DNA of 8,283 bases from CAYUYH01 sp964449175 (GCA_964449175.1 CAYUYH010000127.1:1-8283); one strand, 5' to 3'. Positions 1 to 6,980 are shown, numbered from the stretch's first letter. Notes: generated from the letters alone by a model not told the origin. Numbers and translations are program-made.

Positions 1-91
1 TATGAGCGCGAACTTTTTGTGGCGCAAGCCATTACCGCAATGGCGCATAATCCCCTCACGATGGGGGCTTCCTTGTGGGGGCGTCGGCGCG

Positions 92-97
92 TATGAT
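92..97 (+). promoter_or_regulatory. Possible -10 box for guaA
   Basis: TATGAT matches the sigma-70 -10 consensus at five of six bases. No good -35 box lies 16-18 bases upstream; the best there begins with only TT. If the box is real, transcription would start near position 104. That would place the TTG codon at 100 outside the message and favour the ATG at 136 as the guaA start. A second -10-like hexamer, CATAAT at 46-51, also lacks a partner. Confidence 0.25.
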
Positions 98-135
98 GCT
101 TGGCTTCTCCCGGCGGGACGGCCGGGCATGAGGCT

Positions 136-1695
136 ATGAGCGCAGGCGCGGGACAATCCGAGTCGATCGTCATACTGGACTTCGGCAGCCAGTACGCCCA
201 ACTGATCGCGCGGCGTGTCCGCGACAAGGGCGTCTACAGCGTGCTGGCCCGCCCGGACGTGACCGCCGACCAGTTGCGGGGGCTGAACCCCAAGGGGCTG
301 ATCTTCACAGGCGGTCCGGCCAGCGTCTACGAGCCGGGCGCCCCGCGATGTAGAGGCGAGCTGCTGGACCTCGGCGTGCCGATCCTCGGCATCTGCTATG
401 GCATGCAGGTGGGCTGCCAGATGCTGGGTGCCGACATCAAGCCCGCGGCCAGCCGCGAGTATGGCCGGGCGAGGCTGACGGTGACCGCCGACGACCCGCT
501 GTTCCGCGGCGTGCCGGCTGAAACCACCGTCTGGATGAGCCACGGCGACCAGGTGCACTCGCTGGGCGACGAGTTCGTCCCCCTGGCGGCCACGCCGACC
601 TGCCCCGTCGCGGCCGTGCGACACAAGGACCGGCCCTTCTACGGCGTGCAGTTCCACCCGGAGGTCGCCCACACGCCGCACGGCGGGGAGATATTCGTCA
701 ACTTCCTGTACGACATCTGCGGCTGCGCGGGCCTGTGGAAGATGACCTCGTTCATCGAGTCGGTCGTCGCCGAGGCGTCCGCGACGGTCGGGCCGGACGA
801 GCGGGTAATCTGCGGGCTGTCGGGCGGGGTGGACTCGTCGGTAGTCGCGGCCCTGCTGCATCGGGCGATCGGCGACCGCCTGGCCTGCATATTCGTGGAC
901 AACGGGCTGCTGCGGATGAATGAGGCCGAGCTGGTGCGCTCCACTTTCGCCGAGCATTTCAAGATAGACCTGACCGTCGTGTCGGCGGCGGATGATTTTC
1001 TAGGCAAGCTGGACGGCGTGACCGACCCGCAGGAGAAGCGTCGCATCATCGGCCACACGTTCGTCGAGGCTTTCAAGTCGGCCGCGAAATCCATCCCCAA
1101 CGCCCGCTACCTGGCCCAGGGCACGCTATACCCGGACGTGATCGAGTCCGGCCAGTCGCTCGCCGGCCAGGCCGCGAACATCAAGCTGCACCACAACGTC
1201 GGCGGGCTGCCGGCCGAGCTGGGCTTCCGTCTGATCGAGCCGCTGCGCGACCTGTTCAAGGACGAGGTTCGCCGCGTCGGCGAGCTGCTGGGGCTGCCGG
1301 AGCAGATCGTCTGGCGGCACCCGTTCCCCGGGCCGGGCCTGGCCGTGCGATGCGTCGGCGAGGTCACGCCCGAGCGCCTCGAGATTCTCCGCAAGGCGGA
1401 CAACGTCCTGCTGGAGGAGATCGCCGCGGCCGGTCTGTACGGCAAGACGGCCCAGACGTTCGTGGTGCTGCTGCCGGTGCGGTCGGTGGGCGTGATGGGC
1501 GACGCTCGGACGTACGAGAACGTCGTCGCCGTCCGCTCGGTGGACACGGCTGACTTCATGACGGCGGACTGGTCGCGGATTCCATACGACGTGCTGGCGA
1601 CGATCTCAAACCGCATCATCAACGAGGTCCGCGGCGTCAACCGCGTGGTCTACGACATCTCATCCAAGCCCCCGGCCACCATCGAGTGGGAGTGA
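136..1695 (+). CDS. guaA: GMP synthase (glutamine-hydrolysing), GuaA
   Basis: This cytoplasmic enzyme makes GMP from XMP, ATP and glutamine, the last step of de novo guanine nucleotide synthesis. From the ATG at 136 the protein has 519 residues, normal for the single-chain two-domain form. The N-terminal class I glutamine amidotransferase domain carries GGPASVY, the nucleophile Cys87 in GICYGMQ, and His174/Glu176 in FHPE. The ATP pyrophosphatase domain follows, with the P-loop SGGVDS at 229-234 and the HPFPGPGLAVR segment. The C-terminal dimerisation domain ends in the typical SSKPPATIEWE. An in-frame TTG at 100 would add 12 residues with no family resemblance, so I prefer 136; a weak GAGG lies just upstream of it. 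The repeat-filled spacer and the separate promoter of gnd suggest it is transcribed apart from the downstream genes. Confidence 0.98.
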   Translation: MSAGAGQSESIVILDFGSQYAQLIARRVRDKGVYSVLARPDVTADQLRGLNPKGLIFTGGPASVYEPGAPRCRGELLDLGVPILGICYGMQVGCQMLGADIKPAASREYGRARLTVTADDPLFRGVPAETTVWMSHGDQVHSLGDEFVPLAATPTCPVAAVRHKDRPFYGVQFHPEVAHTPHGGEIFVNFLYDICGCAGLWKMTSFIESVVAEASATVGPDERVICGLSGGVDSSVVAALLHRAIGDRLACIFVDNGLLRMNEAELVRSTFAEHFKIDLTVVSAADDFLGKLDGVTDPQEKRRIIGHTFVEAFKSAAKSIPNARYLAQGTLYPDVIESGQSLAGQAANIKLHHNVGGLPAELGFRLIEPLRDLFKDEVRRVGELLGLPEQIVWRHPFPGPGLAVRCVGEVTPERLEILRKADNVLLEEIAAAGLYGKTAQTFVVLLPVRSVGVMGDARTYENVVAVRSVDTADFMTADWSRIPYDVLATISNRIINEVRGVNRVVYDISSKPPATIEWE

Positions 1696-1698
1696 TCC

Positions 1699-1731
1699 GA
1701 TTTCGGATTTCGGATTGCGGATTGCGGATTG
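1699..1731 (+). repeat. GATTKCG heptamer tandem repeat
   Basis: Four full 7-base units, GATTTCG twice and then GATTGCG twice, are followed by a partial GATTG. The tract starts four bases after the guaA stop codon. The same unit recurs between the SDR and HAD genes (5801-5888), so it is dispersed within this genome and is not a local slippage product. From memory, GGATTGCGGATT tracts are frequent in environmental planctomycete assemblies. I see no function in it. Confidence 0.85.
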
Positions 1732-1737
1732 AAGAAG

Positions 1738-1756
1738 CCCCGTGCATCGCACGGGG
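1738..1756 (+). terminator. Perfect hairpin after guaA, possible terminator
   Basis: CCCCGTGC and GCACGGGG form a perfect 8-bp stem around the three-base loop ATC, 42 bases after the guaA stop. It could slow or end guaA transcription. No run of T follows on the plus strand (AAGAGTTAG comes next), so it is not a textbook intrinsic terminator. It may instead be one of the palindromic repeats found throughout the spacers here. Confidence 0.4.
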
Positions 1757-1765
1757 AAGAGTTAG

Positions 1766-1789
1766 TCAGTCAATCGGTCAATCAGTCAG
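1766..1789 (+). repeat. Octamer tandem TCAGTCAA
   Basis: Three 8-base units, TCAGTCAA, TCGGTCAA and TCAGTCAG, stand between the two hairpins of this spacer. The short direct repeats resemble small iterons. Nothing nearby (no dnaA, repA or AT-rich stretch) supports an origin, so I treat it as a simple repeat. Confidence 0.65.
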
Positions 1790-1801
1790 TTGGCCGACGA
1801 T

Positions 1802-1820
1802 CCCGCGGCAGTGCCGCGGG
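1802..1820 (+). repeat. GC-rich palindrome, 8-bp stem and 3-base loop
   Basis: CCCGCGGC and GCCGCGGG pair perfectly around the loop AGT. The geometry (8-bp stem, 3-base loop) equals that of the hairpin at 1738-1756, although the sequence differs. No T-run follows. It is most likely a dispersed palindromic repeat that could also form a stem in RNA reading into gnd. Confidence 0.55.
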
Positions 1821-1843
1821 CTTCCCAAGCGATTGAGTCTCCT

Positions 1844-1883
1844 CGCGGTATTCCGGTAGTCCGGCATTCCGGTACTCCGGCCC
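1844..1883 (+). repeat. TCCGGNAN octamer tandem repeat
   Basis: Five 8-base units share CGG in register: CGCGGTAT, TCCGGTAG, TCCGGCAT, TCCGGTAC and TCCGGCCC. The tract ends 28 bases before the gnd -35 box. It is probably a simple repeat. Its place just upstream of the promoter means an operator role cannot be excluded, but nothing supports one. Confidence 0.7.
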
Positions 1884-1911
1884 TCTAACCTCCAACCTGC
1901 CCGCAAGGGGC

Positions 1912-1939
1912 TTGAAATCGGGGGGAAAATGCCTACTAT
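1912..1939 (+). promoter_or_regulatory. Sigma-70-like promoter for gnd-uxaE-SDR
   Basis: TTGAAA at 1912-1917 (five of six bases match TTGACA) and TACTAT at 1934-1939 (four of six match TATAAT) are separated by 16 bases. Transcription would start near 1946, giving a leader of about 30 bases before the gnd ATG. AAGGAG at 1963-1968 lies eight bases before that ATG. This is the best promoter candidate in the window and would drive the three closely spaced genes that follow. Confidence 0.5.
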
Positions 1940-1976
1940 GCACCGTTCCGTCAGTGCCTGACAAGGAGCGTATATC

Positions 1977-3449
1977 ATGCCGGAAGCCACAGCGGACTTC
2001 GGACTTATCGGCCTGGCCGTGATGGGCCAGAACCTCGTGCTGAACATGGCCGACCACGGTTTCACCGTGGCGGTCTTCAACCGGACAGTCTCCAAGGTGG
2101 ACGCCTTCACCGCCGGCGAGGCCAAGGGAAGGACGATCATCGGCACGCACTCGATCGAGGAGCTGGTCGCGTCGCTGAAGCGGCCTCGGCGGGTGATGCT
2201 GCTGGTCAAGGCCGGGCAGGCCGTGGACGACTTCGTCGACAAGCTCCTGCCGCACCTGGAAGACGGCGACATCATCATCGACGGCGGCAACAGCAACTTC
2301 CAGGACTCCATCCGCCGGACCAAGTACGTCGAGAGCAAGGGCAAGCTGTACATCGGCACGGGCGTATCGGGCGGCGAGGAGGGCGCACGCCACGGCCCGA
2401 GCATCATGCCGGGCGGCTCGCCGCCCGCGTGGGAGCACGTCAGGCCCATCCTCCAAGCCGTCGCCGCCAAGGTCACCGACCCCGTCACCGGCAAGGAAGA
2501 GCCCTGCTGCGACTGGGTGGGCGAGAACGGCGCCGGGCACTTCGTGAAGATGGTCCACAACGGCATCGAGTACGGCGACATGCAGCTCATTTGCGAGGCC
2601 TACATGCTGATGAAGTCCATCGGCATGACGCCGGCGGAGATGCACGAGGTGTTCGCGGAGTGGAACACCGGCGAGCTGGACAGCTACCTGATCGAGATCA
2701 CGCGCGACATCCTGGCCAAGACCGACGACCAGACAGGCCAGGCGATGGTGGACGTGATCCTCGACACCGCCGGGCAGAAGGGCACGGGCAAGTGGACGGC
2801 CATCACCGCCCTGGAGGCCGGCATGCCGCTGACGCTGATCGGCGAGGCGGTGTTCGCCCGCTGCCTGTCGGCCATCAAGGAAGAGCGCGTCGGCGCGGCG
2901 AAGGTGCTGCGCGGTCCGAAGGCGAAGTTCCGCGGCGACCGGGGCAAGTTCGTCGAGGACATCCGCCAGGCGCTCTACGCCAGCAAGATCTGCTCGTACG
3001 CACAGGGCTATCAGCTCATGCGGGCGGCGGCGGCGGACTACGGCTGGAACCTCAACTACGGCGGCGTGGCGATGATGTGGCGCGGCGGGTGCATCATCCG
3101 CAGCCAGTTCCTCGGCAAGATCAAGGAAGCCTTCGACCGCAAGCCCAAGTTGGTTAACCTGCTGCTCAGCCCGTACTTCAAGACAGCCGTCCGCAAGGCC
3201 CAGGGCGGCTGGCGGCGGACGGTGACCAAGGCGGTGAAGATGGGCATTCCCGTGCCGGCGTTCAGCTCGGCGTTGGCGTTCTATGACGGCTATCGCTGCG
3301 AGCGGCTGCCGGCCAACCTGCTACAGGCGCAGCGAGACTACTTCGGCGCGCACACCTACGAGCGCGTGGACAGGCCGCGAGGCGAGTTCTTCCACACCAA
3401 CTGGACAGGCGCCGGCGGCGATATCACGGCCAGCACGTACACGGCCTGA
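1977..3449 (+). CDS. gnd: 6-phosphogluconate dehydrogenase, decarboxylating
   Basis: This cytoplasmic enzyme oxidises and decarboxylates 6-phosphogluconate to ribulose 5-phosphate in the pentose phosphate pathway. The 490-residue length fits the long homodimeric form. The Rossmann fold opens with GLIGLAVMGQNL (residues 9-20). NRT at 35-37 is the usual sign of NADP preference. The signature VSGGEEGA starts at residue 130, followed by GPSIMPGG. The catalytic helix KMVHNGIEYGD supplies Lys191, Asn195 and Glu198. The C-terminal FHTNWTG loop that closes over the neighbouring subunit's substrate is present. A strong AAGGAG supports the ATG at 1977. It is followed after only 25 bases by uxaE, so it appears to be the first gene of a hexuronate operon rather than a stand-alone housekeeping gene. 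Confidence 0.97.
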   Translation: MPEATADFGLIGLAVMGQNLVLNMADHGFTVAVFNRTVSKVDAFTAGEAKGRTIIGTHSIEELVASLKRPRRVMLLVKAGQAVDDFVDKLLPHLEDGDIIIDGGNSNFQDSIRRTKYVESKGKLYIGTGVSGGEEGARHGPSIMPGGSPPAWEHVRPILQAVAAKVTDPVTGKEEPCCDWVGENGAGHFVKMVHNGIEYGDMQLICEAYMLMKSIGMTPAEMHEVFAEWNTGELDSYLIEITRDILAKTDDQTGQAMVDVILDTAGQKGTGKWTAITALEAGMPLTLIGEAVFARCLSAIKEERVGAAKVLRGPKAKFRGDRGKFVEDIRQALYASKICSYAQGYQLMRAAAADYGWNLNYGGVAMMWRGGCIIRSQFLGKIKEAFDRKPKLVNLLLSPYFKTAVRKAQGGWRRTVTKAVKMGIPVPAFSSALAFYDGYRCERLPANLLQAQRDYFGAHTYERVDRPRGEFFHTNWTGAGGDITASTYTA

Positions 3450-3474
3450 CAACCGCCGACAGGAAACCCGTGAC

Positions 3475-4950
3475 ATGGCAAAGATCAATGAACTGAAGAA
3501 GGTAACGAAGCTGGACATCTACGAGGCCAGCCTGGCTTCGGCAGGCGGGGTGACGTACTTCCTCGCGCGGCGCGGCCGGGACAAGCTGGTCGGCTGCATC
3601 GGTAAGGGCGCGATCAAGGGCGAGAAGGTCGGCTCGCTGGGCGGCAAGGACGTGACTGTTGGGCCGACCGACCACGCCAACGCCGGCGCCGTCCGTAACG
3701 CGCTGCCCTGGACCGCGCCGCAGTGCGTGGGCTTGGCCACCAGCGTCGGGCTGGGCGACCGCCTGGGCCTGGCCACGCCTGGCCACGTCAGGGCGGTGCG
3801 CGGAACGGGCCTCGTGCCGTTCTTCCCACAGCAGTCCATCCGCGAGATGACCCGCACGCAGCGCACGCCGGAGCAGGTAATGGACTGCGCGACCTGGGGC
3901 GTGTTGCAGGAGGGCTACACCGAGCCGTTCGGCAGCGACGGCGACCACATCCAGCGGCTGGAGGACCTGGACGGAATCGTGCAAAACGGTTTCACGATGT
4001 TCACGATCGACCCCGGTCCGCACGTGGTCAACGCCGCCGATGGAATGGACGCCGCGGCGCTGGCCCAGCGATACGCCGAGCTGGACTTCAAGACGTTCGA
4101 CACGTCGGCCGACGGGCTGAAGGGCCTCTACGCCGGCAAGAGCTTCGAGCTGGTGGACGGATCGTCGGTCCGCTTCGACGATTCGGCGTTTGCCCGGGCG
4201 GCTGTAAAATACGGCAACGCCATCTGCCAGGTGGTCAAGATGCACCGCAGGCTCAAGGAGATCTGCAAATATCCCTTCGAGCTGGAGGCCTCGGTGGACG
4301 AGACCGAAAGCGTCACCACGCCGGCGGAGCACTACTTCTTCGCGGCCGAGCTGAAGCGGCTGGGCGTTCAGTGGGTGTCGATGGCGCCGAGGCTGATCGG
4401 GCGATTCGAGAAGGGCGTGGACTACATCGGCGACCTGGACGTGTTCGCGGCCAGCTTCGCCGAGCACGTCGCCGTCATGCGGACGGTCGGGCCTTACAAG
4501 ATCTCCATCCACTCCGGCAGCGACAAGTTCAGCATCTATCCGCTGATCGCCGAGCTGACCGGCGGACTGGTGCACCTGAAGACCGCCGGCACGAGCTACC
4601 TGGAGGCCGTCCGGGCCGTCAGCCGCATCGACGCGGCCCTGTTCCGCCAGATATACACCTTCGCCCGCGGCCAATACGAGACCGACAAGGCGAGCTACCA
4701 CGTCTCCGCAGACATGGCGAAGGTGCCGCCGGTCGACCACCTGAGCGACGAGCAGTTGCCCGATTCGCTGGACGACTTCGACACGCGGCAGATGCTGCAC
4801 GTGACGTTCGGCTCGGTCCTGACGGCTGACGGCGGCGAGAAGTTCCGCAAGCGCCTCTACGCGGCGCTGGAGGCGCAGGAAGACGTCCACTACGAGGTGC
4901 TGGCCAAGCACATAGGGCGGCACGTCGCGCCGTTCGCCAAGGGCGGCTAG
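3475..4950 (+). CDS. uxaE: Tagaturonate epimerase, UxaE family
   Basis: UxaE epimerises D-tagaturonate to D-fructuronate, letting galacturonate enter the mannonate route without the classical tagaturonate reductase. The 491-residue protein matches the Thermotoga UxaE family as I remember it. Landmarks are GLGDRLGLATPGHVRAV (92-108), QQSIREM (119-125), the CATWGVLQEGY segment, FGSDGDH (142-148), FTMFTIDP (163-170), SVDETE (273-278), IHSGSDKFSIYP with His346 and Asp350, HLKTAGTSYLEA from His367, and a final KHIGRHV. The conserved His, Asp and Glu residues are plausible metal and active-site ligands, which is inference. The frame is open further upstream into gnd, but AGGA at 3461-3464, ten bases before ATG 3475, and the family start MAKINELKK fix the start. 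There are no signal peptide or membrane segments. It sits between gnd and the mannonate oxidoreductase, probably on one transcript. Confidence 0.92.
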   Translation: MAKINELKKVTKLDIYEASLASAGGVTYFLARRGRDKLVGCIGKGAIKGEKVGSLGGKDVTVGPTDHANAGAVRNALPWTAPQCVGLATSVGLGDRLGLATPGHVRAVRGTGLVPFFPQQSIREMTRTQRTPEQVMDCATWGVLQEGYTEPFGSDGDHIQRLEDLDGIVQNGFTMFTIDPGPHVVNAADGMDAAALAQRYAELDFKTFDTSADGLKGLYAGKSFELVDGSSVRFDDSAFARAAVKYGNAICQVVKMHRRLKEICKYPFELEASVDETESVTTPAEHYFFAAELKRLGVQWVSMAPRLIGRFEKGVDYIGDLDVFAASFAEHVAVMRTVGPYKISIHSGSDKFSIYPLIAELTGGLVHLKTAGTSYLEAVRAVSRIDAALFRQIYTFARGQYETDKASYHVSADMAKVPPVDHLSDEQLPDSLDDFDTRQMLHVTFGSVLTADGGEKFRKRLYAALEAQEDVHYEVLAKHIGRHVAPFAKGG

Positions 4951-4978
4951 GCCGGAACACAGCGAAAGGAAACATAGG

Positions 4979-5800
4979 GTGCCCGACAACCTGTTCAGCG
5001 TCAAAGACAAGTGCGTGGCGATCACCGGCGGCGCCGGCGTGCTGTGCGGCGAGATGGCCAAGGCGCTGGCAGCCGGAGGGGCAAAGGTCGCCGTGCTGGA
5101 CTACAACTCCGAGGGCGCCGCAGCCGTCTGCAAGCAGATCGAGGACGCCGGCGGCTCGGCGGTCCCCGTGGCCGTCAACGTGTTGGAGCTGAAAGAGGTC
5201 CAGTCAGCGTTCGACGAGACGCTCGCCCGGCTCGGCCGGGTCGACGTGCTCATCAACGGCGCGGGTGGCAACAAGAAGGAGGCCTCCTGCGTCCCGCCGA
5301 GGACCTTCTTCGACCTCCCCGCCGACGCGATCCGCTGGGTGTTCGACCTCAACTGCCTGGGGACGATCCTGCCCAGCCAGGTCTTCGGGCGATACATGGC
5401 CGAGCGCGGCGAGGGCAACATCATCAACATCTCGTCGATGAACGCGTTCCGCCCGCTGACGAACATCGCCGCCTACAGCGGCGCCAAGGCGGCCGTCAGC
5501 AACTTCACGCAGTGGCTGGCGGTCTACATGGCCCAGCGGCACGGTGCGAGCATACGCGTCAACGCCATCGCGCCCGGCTTCTTCCTGACCGAGCAGAACC
5601 GCTTCCTGCTGACCGACGAGAAGAGCGGCGAGCTGACCGCCCGCGGCAAGACGATCATCACGCACACGCCGGCTGGGCGATTCGGCGAGCCCGGCGACCT
5701 GGTCGGCACGCTGATCTGGCTGGCAAGCGACGCCAGCAGGTTCGTCACCGGCATCGTCGTGCCCGTCGACGGCGGATTCAGTGCGTTCAGCGGAGTGTAG
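4979..5800 (+). CDS. uxuB: D-mannonate oxidoreductase (fructuronate reductase), SDR family
   Basis: The likely reaction is reduction of D-fructuronate to D-mannonate with NADH, directly after UxaE. The 273-residue protein is a classical short-chain dehydrogenase, unrelated to the long-chain E. coli UxuB but like the Bacillus-type enzyme. It shows the cofactor loop TGGAGVLCG (16-24), Asp41 at the end of the second strand (favouring NAD over NADP), NGAGGN (93-98), Asn125, Ser152/Ser153 in ISSMNAF, and the catalytic Tyr166/Lys170 in YSGAK. The stretch PGFFLTEQNRFLL, then LTARGKTII and HTPAGRFG, and the ending PVDGGFSAFSGV are what I recall of the mannonate subgroup. The start is a GTG with AAAGGA eight bases upstream. 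It begins 28 bases after uxaE stops, which points to co-transcription. Another SDR substrate is possible, but the context makes fructuronate the best choice. Confidence 0.82.
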   Translation: MPDNLFSVKDKCVAITGGAGVLCGEMAKALAAGGAKVAVLDYNSEGAAAVCKQIEDAGGSAVPVAVNVLELKEVQSAFDETLARLGRVDVLINGAGGNKKEASCVPPRTFFDLPADAIRWVFDLNCLGTILPSQVFGRYMAERGEGNIINISSMNAFRPLTNIAAYSGAKAAVSNFTQWLAVYMAQRHGASIRVNAIAPGFFLTEQNRFLLTDEKSGELTARGKTIITHTPAGRFGEPGDLVGTLIWLASDASRFVTGIVVPVDGGFSAFSGV

Positions 5801-5888
5801 CAATTGCGGATTGCCCCTCGACGTTGCTCGGGGTCCTGAGCTTGTCGAAGGACGGATTTCGGATTGCGGATTGCAGTTGGAGATTGCG
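5801..5888 (+). repeat. Heptamer tract interrupted by CTGAGCTTGTCGAAGG element
   Basis: GATTKCG-type units (5803-5814, 5855-5875 and 5882-5888) flank a foreign block at about 5814-5853. The block contains CCCC and GGGG arms (5814-5817 and 5830-5833), then GTCCT and AGGAC (5833-5837 and 5849-5853) around GAGCTTGTCGA. From memory, the CTGAGCTTGTCGAAGG word is a widespread intergenic repeat in many environmental bacteria. The heptamers on both sides suggest it landed inside an existing heptamer tract. The whole lies between the SDR stop and the HAD ribosome binding site and could separate their transcription, but no terminator T-run is present. Confidence 0.6.
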
Positions 5889-5923
5889 GCTCATTCGATT
5901 GGCGATAGGACGGGAGCAGAGAT

Positions 5924-6811
5924 ATGGCGGCGCATGTTGAGAAGCTCAAGGCCCTGAAGAGGACGAAGGATTTCTTTGTCGGCGTCGATTCAGACGGCTG
6001 TGCGTTCGACACGATGGAGATCAAGCACAAGGAGTGCTTCATCCCCAACACGATCAACCACTGGGAGCTTCAGCCGGTCAGCAAGATGGCCCGCGAGGCG
6101 GCGGAGTTCGTGAACCTCTATAGCCAGTGGCGCGGCATCAACCGCTTCCCCGCGCTGACCATGACGATCGACCTGCTGGCCGAGCGCCCGGAGGCGCAGC
6201 AGCGCGGGTATGAGCCGATGGACGTCACCGCCCTGCGTGAATGGATCAAGCGCGAGACCGCCCTGGGCAACCCCGCCCTGGAGGCCGAGGTCAAAAAGAC
6301 CGGCGACCCGATCCTGACCCTCGCGCTGACGTGGTCGAAGTCCGTCAACGCCGACGTGGCAAGAATAGTCCGCAACGTGCCGCCGTTCCCCTACGTCCGC
6401 GAGAGCATGGCCAAGCTCGCCGACGCCGCCGACATGATGTGCGTCTCCGCCACGCCCGGCGAGGCGCTCACCCGCGAGTGGGAAGAGCACGACATCGCCA
6501 AGTTCACCCTCCTCATCGCCGGCCAGGAGCTGGGCTCTAAGAAGCAGCACATCCAGTACGCCGCCGCCGGCAAGTACGACGCCGACAAGATCCTGATGAT
6601 CGGCGACGCCCCTGGCGACATGAAGGCCGCCAAGGCCAATGGCGCCATGTTCTATCCGATCAATCCCGGGGCCGAGAGCGCCTCGTGGAAGCGATTCTGC
6701 ACCGAGGCCGCCGACCGATTCCTCGCCGGCACCTACGGCGGAGACTACGAGAAGGCCCTCGTCGACGAGTTCATGGGCTACCTGCCGTCCACCCCGCCGT
6801 GGAAGAAGTAG
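5924..6811 (+). CDS. HAD-superfamily hydrolase, substrate unknown
   Basis: This is a predicted cytoplasmic phosphatase or related hydrolase of 295 residues. The four HAD motifs are visible. Motif I is VDSDGC (21-26), with nucleophile Asp22 and acid/base Asp24; Cys26 replaces the usual Thr. Motif II is VSAT, with Ser175 or Thr177. The motif III lysine is Lys206 or Lys207 in GSKKQHI. Motif IV is GDAPGD, with Asp228 and Asp232. About 140 residues lie between motifs I and II, a large mostly helical cap of the C1 type that would choose the substrate. GGAG at 5913-5916, seven bases before the ATG, supports the start. It follows the hexuronate genes in the same direction after a 123-base gap, so a sugar-acid or sugar phosphate is a fair guess, but the sequence does not prove it. 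The stop codon lies inside a palindromic repeat (6808-6833). Confidence 0.85.
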   Translation: MAAHVEKLKALKRTKDFFVGVDSDGCAFDTMEIKHKECFIPNTINHWELQPVSKMAREAAEFVNLYSQWRGINRFPALTMTIDLLAERPEAQQRGYEPMDVTALREWIKRETALGNPALEAEVKKTGDPILTLALTWSKSVNADVARIVRNVPPFPYVRESMAKLADAADMMCVSATPGEALTREWEEHDIAKFTLLIAGQELGSKKQHIQYAAAGKYDADKILMIGDAPGDMKAAKANGAMFYPINPGAESASWKRFCTEAADRFLAGTYGGDYEKALVDEFMGYLPSTPPWKK

Positions 6812-6833
6812 CTCCGCGGGCGTCGCGCCCGTG
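6808..6833 (+). repeat. REP-like palindrome overlapping the HAD stop codon
   Basis: The tetranucleotide GTAG (6808-6811) precedes, by three bases, an 8-bp stem made of CGCGGGCG (6815-6822) and CGCCCGTG (6826-6833) with loop TCG; one pair is G-T. A GTAG foot next to a GC-rich palindrome is the hallmark of REP elements moved by RAYT transposases. The TAG of GTAG is the stop codon of the HAD gene. The stem could also act as a weak 3' end for that message, but no T-run follows. No RAYT gene is present in the window. Confidence 0.5.
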
Positions 6834-6886
6834 AACGTCCCGGCCGTACCGCAGAAAACAGGCGACAGAAAAGCCAATAGCCGAAC

Positions 6887-6913
6887 CACAAAGGGCACAA
6901 AGGTCACGAAGTA
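6887..6913 (+). repeat. CACAAAGGN nonamer tandem repeat
   Basis: Three 9-base units are present: CACAAAGGG, CACAAAGGT and CACGAAGTA. From memory, ACCACAAAGGACACAAAGG is a very common intergenic repeat in environmental bacterial assemblies. The unit length is a multiple of three, so it produces spurious open frames. No function is apparent. Confidence 0.7.
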
Positions 6914-6980
6914 GAGTCGCACCGAGGTGGCACCGTGGGCGCGTTGTTTGTACCCGTGCGTGTTCTTCGCACATGCTCAG

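Larger units (their letters stand above)
1696..1976. other. Repeat-packed guaA-gnd spacer
   Basis: This 281-base spacer has no credible gene. From left to right it holds a heptamer tandem tract, an 8-bp hairpin, an octamer tandem, a second 8-bp hairpin and another octamer tandem. The gnd promoter and ribosome binding site follow. Minus-strand frames run open from here back into neighbouring sequence, but their translations resemble no protein and simply read across the repeats. The elements share no sequence with each other and abut closely, so the spacer looks like repeated capture of unrelated small repeats rather than one regulatory structure. Confidence 0.7.

Noticed and set aside
2..142. 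A 46-residue open frame before guaA, with an ATG at position 2
   Set aside because: It has no visible ribosome binding site, overlaps the guaA start, and its translation looks non-coding. A leader peptide cannot be ruled out, but nothing such as a regulatory codon run supports one.
1766..1883. Iteron-like octamers as a replication origin
   Set aside because: There is no DnaA box cluster, AT-rich unwinding region or replication initiator gene, and the units differ between the two tandems.
3424..5061. A 545-codon open frame on the minus strand opposite uxaE
   Set aside because: It lies antisense to a confident gene, its translation is rich in Arg, Val, Gly and His with no motif, and long antisense frames are expected in GC-rich coding DNA.
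5990..6922. A 310-codon minus-strand frame opposite the HAD gene
   Set aside because: It starts within the CACAAAGGN repeat and runs antisense through a gene with all HAD motifs; it shows no domain of its own.
6919..6941. GAGGTGGCACCGTGG, resembling the T-box antiterminator motif
   Set aside because: A T-box needs a long stem I leader with a specifier loop, a terminator and an aminoacyl-tRNA synthetase or amino acid gene downstream. None is present, so the match is most likely chance.
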